Shown here: piece by piece, positions 24,385-32,840 of the stretch | Layout of the letters: each line of letters starts with the position of its first letter | Position numbering within the stretch: the stretch's first letter is position 1 | DNA from: Actinophytocola glycyrrhizae | GTDB taxonomy: Bacteria; Actinomycetota; Actinomycetes; Mycobacteriales; Pseudonocardiaceae | DNA length: 64,000 nucleotides | NCBI RefSeq assembly: GCF_042653545.1 | Contig: NZ_JBHSIS010000027.1 | Coordinates: forward strand, 165,974 to 229,973 | Reading direction: 5' to 3' | Notes under the pieces: model-generated | Database searches by the model: none | Told to the model about the DNA's origin: nothing | What the model saw: only the letters and a program-made list of their open reading frames with translations | Program-made: the position numbers and the translations under genes

Positions 24385-24990
24385 GTGACTGTCTCGTACA
24401 TGCCAGTCGGGGGTAACGTCCGTGCGGTGGCAGCAGCGACGGGGACAGAACACACCCGGCTCGTGATCGTGCGAGGGAACGCCGGCGCGGGAAAGACGTC
24501 AGTCGCGCTCGCCGTGCGCTCCCAGCTGGGACGGACATGCGCACTGGTCCAGCAGGACGTCATACGCCGCACGATCCTCAAGGAACGTGACGTGTCTGAC
24601 GGCGCCAACATCGGCCTGATGTCGCTCGTGGCCCGCTACGTCCTGGACCAGGGTTACCACGTTCTCATCGAAGGCATCTTGCGCGCCGAACACTACGCGC
24701 AGATGCTGACAGAACTCGCTCACGATCACCGCGGGACAACCACGTTCTACTACCTGGATGTCACCTACCCAGAGTCCCTGCGCCGGCACGCCACTCGACC
24801 GCAGGCAGCCGAGTTCGGCGCCGAGCACATGGCCGCGTGGTACCGACACCGAGACGTACTCGACGTGCTGGGGGAACGAGTCGTGCCGCAGAGTTCGACG
24901 CTGGAGCAGACGACGGCGCGGATACTCGACGAGGCGTTCGATCGGAACTTGCCGACGCCAGCCCATCGATCCGCCGTGGACAGCACGTGA
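24385..24990 (+). CDS. P-loop kinase, zeta-toxin-like, 201 aa
   Basis: The start is the GTG at 24385, preceded by GAGGCAGGAACC; the open frame upstream overlaps the Prim-Pol start and looks non-coding. Walker A is GNAGAGKTS at residues 31-39, followed by ALVQQDVIRRTILKERDV and GYHVLIEGILRAEHY. The layout resembles zeta-toxin or small-molecule kinases (P-loop, QQDVIR, lid with RHATR). A toxin role is not shown; no small antitoxin gene precedes it. Similar kinases are frequent beside Prim-Pol genes in actinobacterial elements, as I recall, so an element-maintenance role is an inference. Confidence 0.75.
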   Translation: MTVSYMPVGGNVRAVAAATGTEHTRLVIVRGNAGAGKTSVALAVRSQLGRTCALVQQDVIRRTILKERDVSDGANIGLMSLVARYVLDQGYHVLIEGILRAEHYAQMLTELAHDHRGTTTFYYLDVTYPESLRRHATRPQAAEFGAEHMAAWYRHRDVLDVLGERVVPQSSTLEQTTARILDEAFDRNLPTPAHRSAVDST

Positions 24991-25112
24991 CCGAACGCGA
25001 TGCGCGTGAGGGCTACGACGTGCACGCCTTGCCCGACGTGGCAGGACCCATCTCAGCGTTGTCGACGTGCAGCGCCCACAAGCACGCCACGCGGCGTGGG
25101 GCGCGGTACTCG

Positions 25113-25334
25113 CTACCTGTGCGGGCGGTCGACAGGATGTGTCTTCCAAAGGAGAACGCCATCTTGCGTACAGCCGGTGCGTGGTGCGACATCACGCAGG
25201 AATCCGAGCAGTGCGGCACGGGATTCGGCTGACGGCGGATCCAGCCCGAGCGTCTGACGTAGGTGTTCGACCTGCTGTGCCGACAGATCGGGAACAACCC
25301 GAGCCAGGTGCTGTACGAACGTCTCATCGTCCAT
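25113..25334 (-). CDS. Small hypothetical protein, 73 aa
   Basis: The frame begins MDDETFVQHLARVVPDLSAQ at the ATG at 25334. It is a compact helical protein (QVEHLRQTLGLDPPSAESRA) with no obvious motif. The ribosome site is weak. It lies 100 bases downstream of the 25435-25746 gene on the same strand. Codon use is GC3-rich. Function unknown. Confidence 0.5.
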   Translation of the reverse strand: MDDETFVQHLARVVPDLSAQQVEHLRQTLGLDPPSAESRAALLGFLRDVAPRTGCTQDGVLLWKTHPVDRPHR

Positions 25335-25434
25335 CACGACGCATCGGACGACGATCGCCGGTACGTGTGTTCCCGAAGTCACCAGATTAGGTGACCGTTG
25401 TCCGGGCTCGGCAGGGGGTCGCCCCTGGTTCCGG

Positions 25435-25746
25435 TCAGCCGGTGCGCTCGTAGATCGCGACTTCGGGACGTTGCTTGTCGCGGTGGACGAGCTGGTAGAT
25501 GTGCTGGTCATCGAGCGCGAGGAGACCGTCAGTTGTCTCATGGATCGGCTCGGGCCCGCCGGTGATGAGGCCTTTGCCGCGGAGCCGTTCGGCTTCCGCG
25601 GCGAGCAGGAGATTCGTGGCGGCGATGTCAACGGCCACGATGTCGTCGGCCAGCAGGACAACGCGTGCGCCATCCGGTTGGCGGACGCCGAGCATCGCCG
25701 TCCCCGGCTGCCGATACCGCAGGTCCTGCTCGAACGATGTCGCCAT
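25435..25746 (-). CDS. Hypothetical protein, 103 aa
   Basis: The ATG at 25746 follows GGAGGTGGTCGAG. The product begins MATSFEQDLRYRQPGTAMLG and reads as a small alpha/beta protein (ARVVLLADDIVAVDIAATNL, DGLLALDDQHIYQLVHRDKQ). No catalytic motif or membrane segment is visible. It lies near the right end of the element backbone, upstream of the 25113-25334 gene. Function unknown. Confidence 0.7.
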   Translation of the reverse strand: MATSFEQDLRYRQPGTAMLGVRQPDGARVVLLADDIVAVDIAATNLLLAAEAERLRGKGLITGGPEPIHETTDGLLALDDQHIYQLVHRDKQRPEVAIYERTG

Positions 25747-26120
25747 CTCGACCACCTCCGTGGGGGACGGTAGGTGCATCGGACATGGACAGCCAGGCAA
25801 CGAGACGTACTCGACACACCAGAGCTGTAGGCGGACGGCCGCCAAGCACACACCGCTCACGGCCAGCTACCTGCTGAGCGCACACGAACGCTCAGGACGG
25901 TTGCAGACCGTGACATGTCCATGCTGCGAGAGACCGTGTCCATGGTCGGTGTGACAGATTGCCACCTGATCTCCGCTCAGTCTGGAGCTGACGCCGAACC
26001 AAGGGGCAACCATGCTCGGCAGGTCACCCACAGGGGTGGTCACCGGCAAGAGTGGTGGGAAATTTGCCCTGTTTGAACCTACCTTGTTGAGAGCAGTACG
26101 CAGTGTGACGAGGAGGGGTT
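25747..26120. other. 374-base divergent intergenic stretch
   Basis: It lies between the minus-strand 103-aa gene and the plus-strand esterase. GGTCACC occurs twice as a direct repeat near 26022 and 26037. The last 20 bases hold the esterase ribosome site (GAGGAGGGGTT). No gene with coding composition was seen. Confidence 0.45.
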
Positions 26121-27077
26121 TTGACCCGCGCTTACGATCCGCAGCTCGCGCCCTGGGTAGAGGTCTTCCCACCGTACGACTTCTCAGACCTCACGGCACT
26201 GCGCGCCGAACAAGATCGACTCAACGATCACATGCCACCATACGAAGCGCCAGTACCGCTATCCGTCCATGACGCCGTCGTGCCCGGAGAGCCTGGCGTG
26301 CCAGTGCGCATCTACGCGCCCAAGCTCCGCCACGGACCGCTCCCGGCCATGGTCTACTTCCACGGCGGCGGGTTCATCATGGGCAGCGTCGACATGTTCG
26401 ACCACGTCACCCGGCGCATGGCCGCCGAGGGCAACCTCATCATGATCGCCGTCAGCTACCGACTGGCCCCGGAGCACCCATTCCCCGCCGGTCTCGAGGA
26501 CGGCTACCGAGCCTTGCTCTGGGCACACGAAACCGCTGACGAACACGGCATCGACCGATCCCGGCTCGCCGTCGGCGGCGACAGCGCCGGCGGCGGCCTC
26601 GCCGCCGGGCTCGCACTCCTGGCCCGGGACCGCGGCGGCCCGCCCCTGTGCTTCCAATACCTCGGCGCCCCACCCGTCGACGACACCCTCAGCACCCCAT
26701 CGATGCAGACCTACGACGACACACCCATCTGGTACCGCTCCGCCGCCGTCTACAGCTGGGACTGCTACCTCGGGCCGAGCAAGCCCGGGACGCCTGATGT
26801 CTCGCCGTACGCGGCACCCGCCCGTGCGAAAGACCTCAGCGGGCTGCCCCCGGCGTACGTGTACGTTTATCAGGTTGACCCGCTCCGAGACGAAGGCATT
26901 AACTATGCCCAGCGGCTTGCGCACGCTGAAGTCCCTACCGAACTTGCCCTCTACAGCGGCACCTTCCACGCGAGTCCGCTCGTGCCTGACGCCGCGAGTT
27001 CTGCTCGTATCTTTGCCAGCAACATGGCCGCACTACGCCGAGGTGCTCACCAAGCGAGCAACGACGGTTTCGGTTGA
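26121..27077 (+). CDS. Alpha/beta hydrolase, HSL-family (family IV) esterase, 318 aa
   Basis: The start is a TTG at 26121 directly after GAGGAGGGGTT. The oxyanion motif is MVYFHGGGFIMGS (His81, Gly82-84). The nucleophile motif is GGDSAGGGLAAGLAL with Ser155, and the likely Asp and His of the triad are Asp253 (VDPLRDEG) and His283 (TFHAS). These motifs and the length fit the hormone-sensitive-lipase family of carboxylesterases, which hydrolyse short acyl esters. No signal peptide is seen, so it is cytoplasmic. It is metabolic cargo with no visible link to the neighbours. A hairpin at 27280 probably ends its transcript. Confidence 0.9.
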   Translation: MTRAYDPQLAPWVEVFPPYDFSDLTALRAEQDRLNDHMPPYEAPVPLSVHDAVVPGEPGVPVRIYAPKLRHGPLPAMVYFHGGGFIMGSVDMFDHVTRRMAAEGNLIMIAVSYRLAPEHPFPAGLEDGYRALLWAHETADEHGIDRSRLAVGGDSAGGGLAAGLALLARDRGGPPLCFQYLGAPPVDDTLSTPSMQTYDDTPIWYRSAAVYSWDCYLGPSKPGTPDVSPYAAPARAKDLSGLPPAYVYVYQVDPLRDEGINYAQRLAHAEVPTELALYSGTFHASPLVPDAASSARIFASNMAALRRGAHQASNDGFG

Positions 27078-27279
27078 TGACGATGCGCGATCCGCACTGA
27101 ATCTGGCGCGTGATGCGACGGTGCAGAGGCAGTAGATCCCAAATCTCGGTTCGAGATGAACCGCGTGTGTCACCAATCCGCATCATCGGTGAGATACGCC
27201 CCCGTCTGTCGAGGCGCGGGCACTGACATCTGGAGTCCTCTTGACCTGCGTGCGGTGCCGAGAGCTTGGAGATGGTCGG

Positions 27280-27315
27280 ACCGCACCGGGCCGATTATCT
27301 CGGGCCCGGTGCGGT
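27280..27315. terminator. 13-bp hairpin between convergent genes
   Basis: ACCGCACCGGGCC at 27280-27292 pairs perfectly with GGCCCGGTGCGGT at 27303-27315 around a 10-base loop. It lies between the convergent esterase and the gene ending at 27345, so it can terminate both transcripts. Confidence 0.65.
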
Positions 27316-27344
27316 GTATGAGACCGTCTACGCCAGCTGGCTTG

Positions 27345-28493
27345 TCAGATCGTCGCGTTCGCGGTCACGGGTTCCAAGCCCCACTGCCGTACAGACTGGC
27401 CGTCTACGAAGCGCCACTCCGCGCTGCACTTGTCACACGCGATCCATACATCGTGCTCACGGAAGCCTGGCACGTTGTCGTGCTCTTCGATGATCGTTCC
27501 ATCGCCGCAGGGACAGCGGTACTCATAGCGCTCCACAGTCCCGGCGCCAGCGCCCCATCCCTGGTGGTGGCTTTCACCTCCGCTGATCTGCTCAGTACGA
27601 ACAGGGGTCGACGATGGAACCGTCTTCGTCCACTCCGCGATCGCGGTCACTGCCGCTTCGTAGGCTTCGGGCGAGTGTGGGACTTCGTGAAGGATCGTCA
27701 GCAGTTGGCCGGGAGTGTGTGCGACGCGGTGTTCGCTGTCTCGTACGCCCGCAACGTAGTCGCTCGCGAAGTCGCCTATCGCATCGTTGCGGCCAGCGTG
27801 CAGGATCAGCCAGTCGTGGAACGGAGATGCGTCGTCCACGGGGGTTGGTCGGTGCCAGCCGCCCGTGATAGGCCCACCTGATGCGTACTGCTCAAGCATG
27901 GTCTGCAGGGGCGTGTATCCGAGAGGACGATAGTGGTCCGCGCGCGGTTGGCGGCTTCCCGGGTTGACCATGCGGCTGACGTAGTCGTGCTCACGCTCGG
28001 ACACCCCAATCAGGAGGTTCGGTCCGGCGCCATCCGGGGCGACGATCTGGAGCCCTAGCGCTGCTGCTGCCCAGATCAGCCGGCCGTTGGATACGTGCGA
28101 GCAATGCGGCCTGAGGAAACGTTCAGCGGTGTGCTTCAGCGAGTAGCTGCCTACCTCTGGGGTCCCTGTTTCTGCGGTGGGCGTAAACATTCGGAGCATG
28201 TCGGTGATGAGGGCCAACTTGATGAAATCGGTTTCTCCGTCGAAACTCCATGGCGCGTCCGAGAAGAAGCCGTAATCGTCGAGGACGGGATCGCCGCCGT
28301 GTGCGCCGATCAACTCGTGATCGTCGAGCACAGCGATCAACTGCCGTGCGCTGACACGTTCACCGAGAAGTCCCTGAGCCAGAGAGGACCTCATCTGCCG
28401 TAGCGCGGCAGTGTAATTCGTGCCAGTGAATTCAGACCACGCCCGCGCATCCTGCTGGATCTCACGATTGTGTGTGTGATTGTTGGCGGCCAT
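27345..28493 (-). CDS. Hypothetical protein with C-terminal zinc ribbon, 382 aa
   Basis: The ATG at 28493 opens MAANNHTHNREIQQDARAWS. An N-terminal domain (EFTGTNYTAALRQMRSSLAQ, ERVSARQLIAVLDDHELIGA, SFDGETDFIKLALITDMLRM) is one I have seen in many uncharacterised actinobacterial proteins. The C-terminus is a zinc ribbon: YRCPCGDGTIIEEHDNVPGF followed by IACDKCSAEW, giving four cysteines in two pairs. The ribosome site is weak. It lies downstream of a possible 131-aa gene on the same strand, at the left edge of the defence-like island. Function unknown; nucleic-acid binding is plausible. Confidence 0.75.
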   Translation of the reverse strand: MAANNHTHNREIQQDARAWSEFTGTNYTAALRQMRSSLAQGLLGERVSARQLIAVLDDHELIGAHGGDPVLDDYGFFSDAPWSFDGETDFIKLALITDMLRMFTPTAETGTPEVGSYSLKHTAERFLRPHCSHVSNGRLIWAAAALGLQIVAPDGAGPNLLIGVSEREHDYVSRMVNPGSRQPRADHYRPLGYTPLQTMLEQYASGGPITGGWHRPTPVDDASPFHDWLILHAGRNDAIGDFASDYVAGVRDSEHRVAHTPGQLLTILHEVPHSPEAYEAAVTAIAEWTKTVPSSTPVRTEQISGGESHHQGWGAGAGTVERYEYRCPCGDGTIIEEHDNVPGFREHDVWIACDKCSAEWRFVDGQSVRQWGLEPVTANATI

Positions 28494-28555
28494 CTCAATC
28501 TCTGTTCCCGGGCCATGCAACCCACGCCTGCCAGCCCTGTGACATGAGAGAGACC

Positions 28556-28951
28556 TCAACCAACAGGAACTGCTGCTCTGGATCGGCCGCCGTTGTCCTC
28601 AGGGTCTTCGTCGCGTGGGAACTCAGACTCGGAGATAGGCAGTCCAGACTGCCCAAACCGATCGTATCCGAGAGCTCTCTGCATGTCCACGAGGCCCGAG
28701 AGAATCGATGTCGTCGAGGCCGGAGGCGTGCAGGCTGCGATGCCTACACCACGCCGCGCCACGGTCGCGACGGATTGCAGCCAGGGGCCCATGCAGACGG
28801 TGGCCGGGCCGAGACGCTCGGTGTCAGCCGGGAGTCGACCGATCCGCAGCGCCAGGAGGGCGCTGACGCCGAGATGATCTGAGAAACGCGAGTCCTGCGG
28901 TCTGCTCAACCGATCAAGTGCGTGAGCAGCCAACAGTCTCAACTGTGTCAC
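28556..28951 (-). CDS. Possible hypothetical protein, 131 aa
   Basis: A minus-strand frame starts GTG (MTQLRLLAAHALDRLSRPQD). The middle part (HLGVSALLALRIGRLPADTE, LVDMQRALGYDRFGQSGLPI) has a protein-like composition and mostly G/C third positions, but the opening and the last 20 codons are weaker. No ribosome site stands out. It lies 62 bases upstream of the zinc-ribbon gene in the same direction, so it may be the first gene of that transcript, or a decayed gene. Confidence 0.4.
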   Translation of the reverse strand: MTQLRLLAAHALDRLSRPQDSRFSDHLGVSALLALRIGRLPADTERLGPATVCMGPWLQSVATVARRGVGIAACTPPASTTSILSGLVDMQRALGYDRFGQSGLPISESEFPRDEDPEDNGGRSRAAVPVG

Positions 28952-29043
28952 TGTGGGTAACAGGCTGGTGTGTTGAGGTGTTGCTGGTTGGAGGTCGAAG
29001 TAGCCTGTTCACCCCAGTGCCTGCGGTTCTTGAAGGGTGATCG

Positions 29044-32000
29044 ATGGCGATTGACGCGCTTGTGGCGTGGCTTGCTGGCAGCGTTGTGGCGCCGGACGCC
29101 TTCGCGCGCACAGTAAACGGCATCAGGGGAGCTGGTGCCGAATATCGACGACTGACGAAGAACGTACGCGAGACGACGGGGAAACTTCCGCGATACGCAT
29201 ACAGGCGCTGGTTTTTTCGTGATTCGACATGGGGTGGTCTGGTCACGAGCCCAGAGGAGAGCTACGACGAGCTTGTTGAGTGTCTCAAAGTTGAACTAGG
29301 GCGGCCGTTTCACCTGTTGTCGCGGCGCCCGTCGCTTGCCGAGCGGCACCGACATGCTGAGCAAATCGTAGACGCGACGATACGGGCGCTTATTCCGAGC
29401 CTTGAGCCGTCTCGTGCTGTTGCTGTTGCGGAACATCGCGTCAGGACCGACGTTGCAGGTGTAGCTGACGAGATCAAGGAAGTAAAAAACGTCTTATCGA
29501 CTGGAAGGGACTTGCCAAGATTACTTGAGCAAGTTCCCCCGCCCGCGCGCGAACCCATCAAACGTCTCTCCGAGCACGACGCTGGTCTGGCGGCAAAATT
29601 GCTGCAGATCGTTACAGGGAACGAGCATCCGTCCACTGCTGTAACCGCGCTGGCAGCGGATCCGCCGGACTGGCTCGAGCGGGCCCCGATGGACGCTTGG
29701 CTCACGTTGGCCGAGATCGCGAACGCTCACGGCGTCTGGAACGTGGCTTCGATGCTGTGGGAGAAGATGGCGGACTTCGGCGTCGAGCGGGCGCGGCATT
29801 TCGCACGTGCTGCATTGGCTGCGGTGTCATGCGATGACGACGCTCGTGCGCGGAGGCTCGTCGAAAAGGCCCAGCGGGTCGGTGGCGATGCGGAGACAGT
29901 GGGAATCGTTGCTGCCGCGCTCGACAATGATGCTGAGCGAATTGTGTCGTCAAGCCGTGACGCGGACCAGGTGGATATCGCGGTACTCGTCCTTGCGGCT
30001 GAGGCATTGGTTTCCACAAGAGGCCTCTCCAGTGCGATCGCTGCCTACCGCAGGGCGATTGAACGGTATCCCCAGTTCGCTGGACTACGTCTGAGGCTGG
30101 CGTTGCATCTGCAGCAGGCGTCGCATCTACCGGCCTCCGGAAGCATGCCCGCCACACTGCGCGAAGCGCGCTCGGCGGCACTCGCGGCACGTGATCTCTG
30201 GCGTCGGTGGCGCGGACTGAGCGGCGACGCTGTCGCCGTAGCCTGCGGTATTGCGGCCACTCGTGACCACTGGGACGAGGTACTCACTCTCGGCCGACCC
30301 GTTCCGGACGGTGAGGCAACCCCAGAAGAAGCTGCAACCCCAGGCGTCCAACGAGCCGTCATAGAGGCCGCGCTGGCTTCTGGCCAACCCGAGATCGCAG
30401 CTGAGACCCTAGACCGAGTTTCCGACCCGTGTGTCCAGCGCACGCTACGCGCCCAGCACCTGCTCGCTGTAGGCGGAAGCACCGTTGACGCCGCGCAGCT
30501 GCTGCACGAAGCCTGGTCGCTGGCGAGTAACGATGCCGACCGTTTGGTGGTGTGGAGCGCGCTAGCCGCGCTCGGAGAACAGCTTCCAGACCGCGAGCGC
30601 CTTGAGACGCGAAACGACGTCGAGGCTGCGCTTGTGCTGGCCCAAGCCGACCATGCCGCAGGCGACACCAACGCCGCGGTCGCTCGACTCCGCGCCTGGC
30701 GGAACAAGTCTTGGCACGTCATCGGCCCGCTCGTCGGTTTGTACCTCAGCAGCGACAGCATCGATGCTGCAGTCGACACCTTGATCGGGGCGGCAGCTCG
30801 GTTCGACGATCCGACGTTTCTGGCGCAGGCGGCTCACGTGAGTGCTAACCGCGGACGCCTGGGGCAAGCAGAGGAACTCGCGGTCCGCGCACTGACCGCG
30901 ATCAGTGACGAACCTCGAACGCGGCTGATGTTGCACGACGTGCTCATTGCCGCGTCACAGAGCCGCGGGGCCTGGCGGGAGATGGAGGCACGGGTCCGCG
31001 CGAGCATCGACGAACACGGAGAAACCGTACATCTGCGCTGGCTGCTGGTGGGCTCGCTGTTCAACCAGCGACGCTTCGACGAAGCGTGGGCCTCTCTGCA
31101 GACCCACCCTGCGTTGGAGGCCGATACCGAGCCACGTGCCCGCGTGTGGATCCATCTGCACACGAGATTCCGATCCGACCCAGCACTCGCCGACGAGCTC
31201 CTATCGGTGATCGATCAGTTCGGTGATTCGCCCGACTTCACCGCTGCGGCAATCGGATACTTTTACACGTCACGGATCCACAAAACCGCCTCCGAGGATT
31301 CGCAAGCACGGTGGCGGACCCGCATCGCGCGCTTCATCGAAGAGCACCCAGCCCACCCCGGCTTCTTCAGTATTTCTATACCAGACGACCCAGAGGGAAT
31401 GATCGCGGCGCTGCGGCCATATCTGGAGCCAGGCAGCCAGCAGTTTGAAGAGCTTCAGAGGCAAGTGGCAAACGCCGAAATACCGTACGGAATGCTTTCA
31501 GTCCTCAGCGGCAAGCCTTACGCAACCGCATTGATGCACCGTGCCGCCGGCTGTTTACCGATTCACCCGGCCGACGACCAACTCGCGGCGCGGGAGGCGA
31601 GTGACGCGCGTGGGGCTATGCATGGATCAATTGTTATCGACACCAGTGCGCTCACCGTACTGTACTACGTCGCCTCGCTCTGGCCAAAAATACTGGGATC
31701 CTTCCAGCGTATAGTCATACCTGCGCCTGCACATGCTGACATTGTTCAGGCTGCTGAGGGCTTCAGGCTCCCGTCCGACGGAAACTTGGGATGGGACACG
31801 CAAGCCGGACTCCCATCCATCGCCGAAGCCAACGTTGAGCACCAAGAAGCGCTCCGAAATCACTCCGAATGGATGGCCGCTGCTGGAAGTGACCTCGATG
31901 TAGTTGACTGGCCAAGACTTAGTCACCTTCCGCGGCTGGAGGATCTGGCCGAGGACGACCGCTTTCTGCCGTGGTTGACAGCGCTTGACTATGCGGTAAC

Positions 32001-32685
32001 TCATGGACATCCCCTATTCACTGATGACCTCGTCCTGCGTGCACTCGCCCGCGCAGAAGGTATCGCAACTTTCGGGACTGTCGGCATACTGCGCGCTCTC
32101 GCCGAATCGGGTGCCATCGAGGCTACAGACCTAGATGCGAAGCTCGACACGCTTCGACACGAGTACTGCGTTGACCTGCCTCTCGATGCTGACGCACTGG
32201 TCAGGGTCGCTCAACTCGATCAATGGGAACCACGAGCTGCCGCGTTCGCATTCTCCCGACCCACCGCATGGAGGCCCGGAGAACATACATTCCGGGTCTG
32301 GCGCCACCTAGGCAATCACGTGGCCGCCAACGGCCCCGAACACCTCAGCGCATGGCTCTACGCCGGAATAACCGGTGCTGCTCACGGCAAACAACCGCAA
32401 CAGGTCACCACAATCGCCGCCACGATGCTGTTCAGTACCACTCTCTCCAGTGACGCCCCCGCGGCGCGATTCCCCGAGTTACTGAAGGCTGCCCGCAATG
32501 CAGCGAAGGAACTCGCCGGCAACGACCTCCTGCCGCGAACGATCACGCTCATGCTCGAAGCATTCACCCCGCAAGGCGGGCCCGAATTCAGTGCTCGTGC
32601 AGCTCTCTGGTTGACCGCCGAACTTGATGAACAGGATCGGTCCATCGTGCGAGAAGCGGTCTTCCTTAGGCCCACATCAACCTAA
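29044..32685 (+). CDS. TPR-repeat protein with C-terminal PIN-like domain, 1213 aa
   Basis: The ATG at 29044 follows GAAGGGTGATCG. Residues 1-170 are a unique helical domain with basic patches. From about 170 to 840 the protein is a continuous array of helix pairs of the TPR/SEL type (WLTLAEIANAHGVWNVASML, LRLALHLQQASHLPASGSMP). At about 860-1050 sits a PIN-like nuclease fold: SIVIDTSALTVLY supplies the first Asp, and LFTDDLVLRALARAEGIATF with TVGILRAL the acidic and Thr-rich end. A helical cap follows. Codon bias is weaker than in neighbours in the first 500 bases (for example GTAAAAAACGTC). A stand-alone RNA-degrading defence effector is a reasonable inference; no partner gene is adjacent. 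Confidence 0.8.
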   Translation: MAIDALVAWLAGSVVAPDAFARTVNGIRGAGAEYRRLTKNVRETTGKLPRYAYRRWFFRDSTWGGLVTSPEESYDELVECLKVELGRPFHLLSRRPSLAERHRHAEQIVDATIRALIPSLEPSRAVAVAEHRVRTDVAGVADEIKEVKNVLSTGRDLPRLLEQVPPPAREPIKRLSEHDAGLAAKLLQIVTGNEHPSTAVTALAADPPDWLERAPMDAWLTLAEIANAHGVWNVASMLWEKMADFGVERARHFARAALAAVSCDDDARARRLVEKAQRVGGDAETVGIVAAALDNDAERIVSSSRDADQVDIAVLVLAAEALVSTRGLSSAIAAYRRAIERYPQFAGLRLRLALHLQQASHLPASGSMPATLREARSAALAARDLWRRWRGLSGDAVAVACGIAATRDHWDEVLTLGRPVPDGEATPEEAATPGVQRAVIEAALASGQPEIAAETLDRVSDPCVQRTLRAQHLLAVGGSTVDAAQLLHEAWSLASNDADRLVVWSALAALGEQLPDRERLETRNDVEAALVLAQADHAAGDTNAAVARLRAWRNKSWHVIGPLVGLYLSSDSIDAAVDTLIGAAARFDDPTFLAQAAHVSANRGRLGQAEELAVRALTAISDEPRTRLMLHDVLIAASQSRGAWREMEARVRASIDEHGETVHLRWLLVGSLFNQRRFDEAWASLQTHPALEADTEPRARVWIHLHTRFRSDPALADELLSVIDQFGDSPDFTAAAIGYFYTSRIHKTASEDSQARWRTRIARFIEEHPAHPGFFSISIPDDPEGMIAALRPYLEPGSQQFEELQRQVANAEIPYGMLSVLSGKPYATALMHRAAGCLPIHPADDQLAAREASDARGAMHGSIVIDTSALTVLYYVASLWPKILGSFQRIVIPAPAHADIVQAAEGFRLPSDGNLGWDTQAGLPSIAEANVEHQEALRNHSEWMAAAGSDLDVVDWPRLSHLPRLEDLAEDDRFLPWLTALDYAVTHGHPLFTDDLVLRALARAEGIATFGTVGILRALAESGAIEATDLDAKLDTLRHEYCVDLPLDADALVRVAQLDQWEPRAAAFAFSRPTAWRPGEHTFRVWRHLGNHVAANGPEHLSAWLYAGITGAAHGKQPQQVTTIAATMLFSTTLSSDAPAARFPELLKAARNAAKELAGNDLLPRTITLMLEAFTPQGGPEFSARAALWLTAELDEQDRSIVREAVFLRPTST

Positions 32686-32817
32686 ACGCAAATGTCAGCG
32701 GAGGTGTCGCAGTAGCCTAGATGATTGACCGAGCGAAGTTTTGTTAGTCGGTCGCAGGCGATCCATGATCGTTTGCTGGTCACGGTCGCCGGGATGTTCC
32801 CCATCCCGTTCCGCCTG

Positions 32818-32824
32818 TTTGAGA
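32818..32824 (+). repeat. Left copy of 7-bp target-site duplication (TTTGAGA)
   Basis: TTTGAGA directly precedes the left inverted repeat CCTGACTTGGCTCAA and recurs at 35721-35727, directly after the outer right end of the element. Confidence 0.7.
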
Positions 32825-32840
32825 CCTGACTTGGCTCAAA

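Noticed and set aside
24385..25334. Zeta toxin with adjacent antitoxin (TA pair)
   Set aside because: The P-loop kinase has no small antitoxin gene directly upstream, and the nearby 73-aa gene is on the opposite strand and downstream; a toxin role is not supported.
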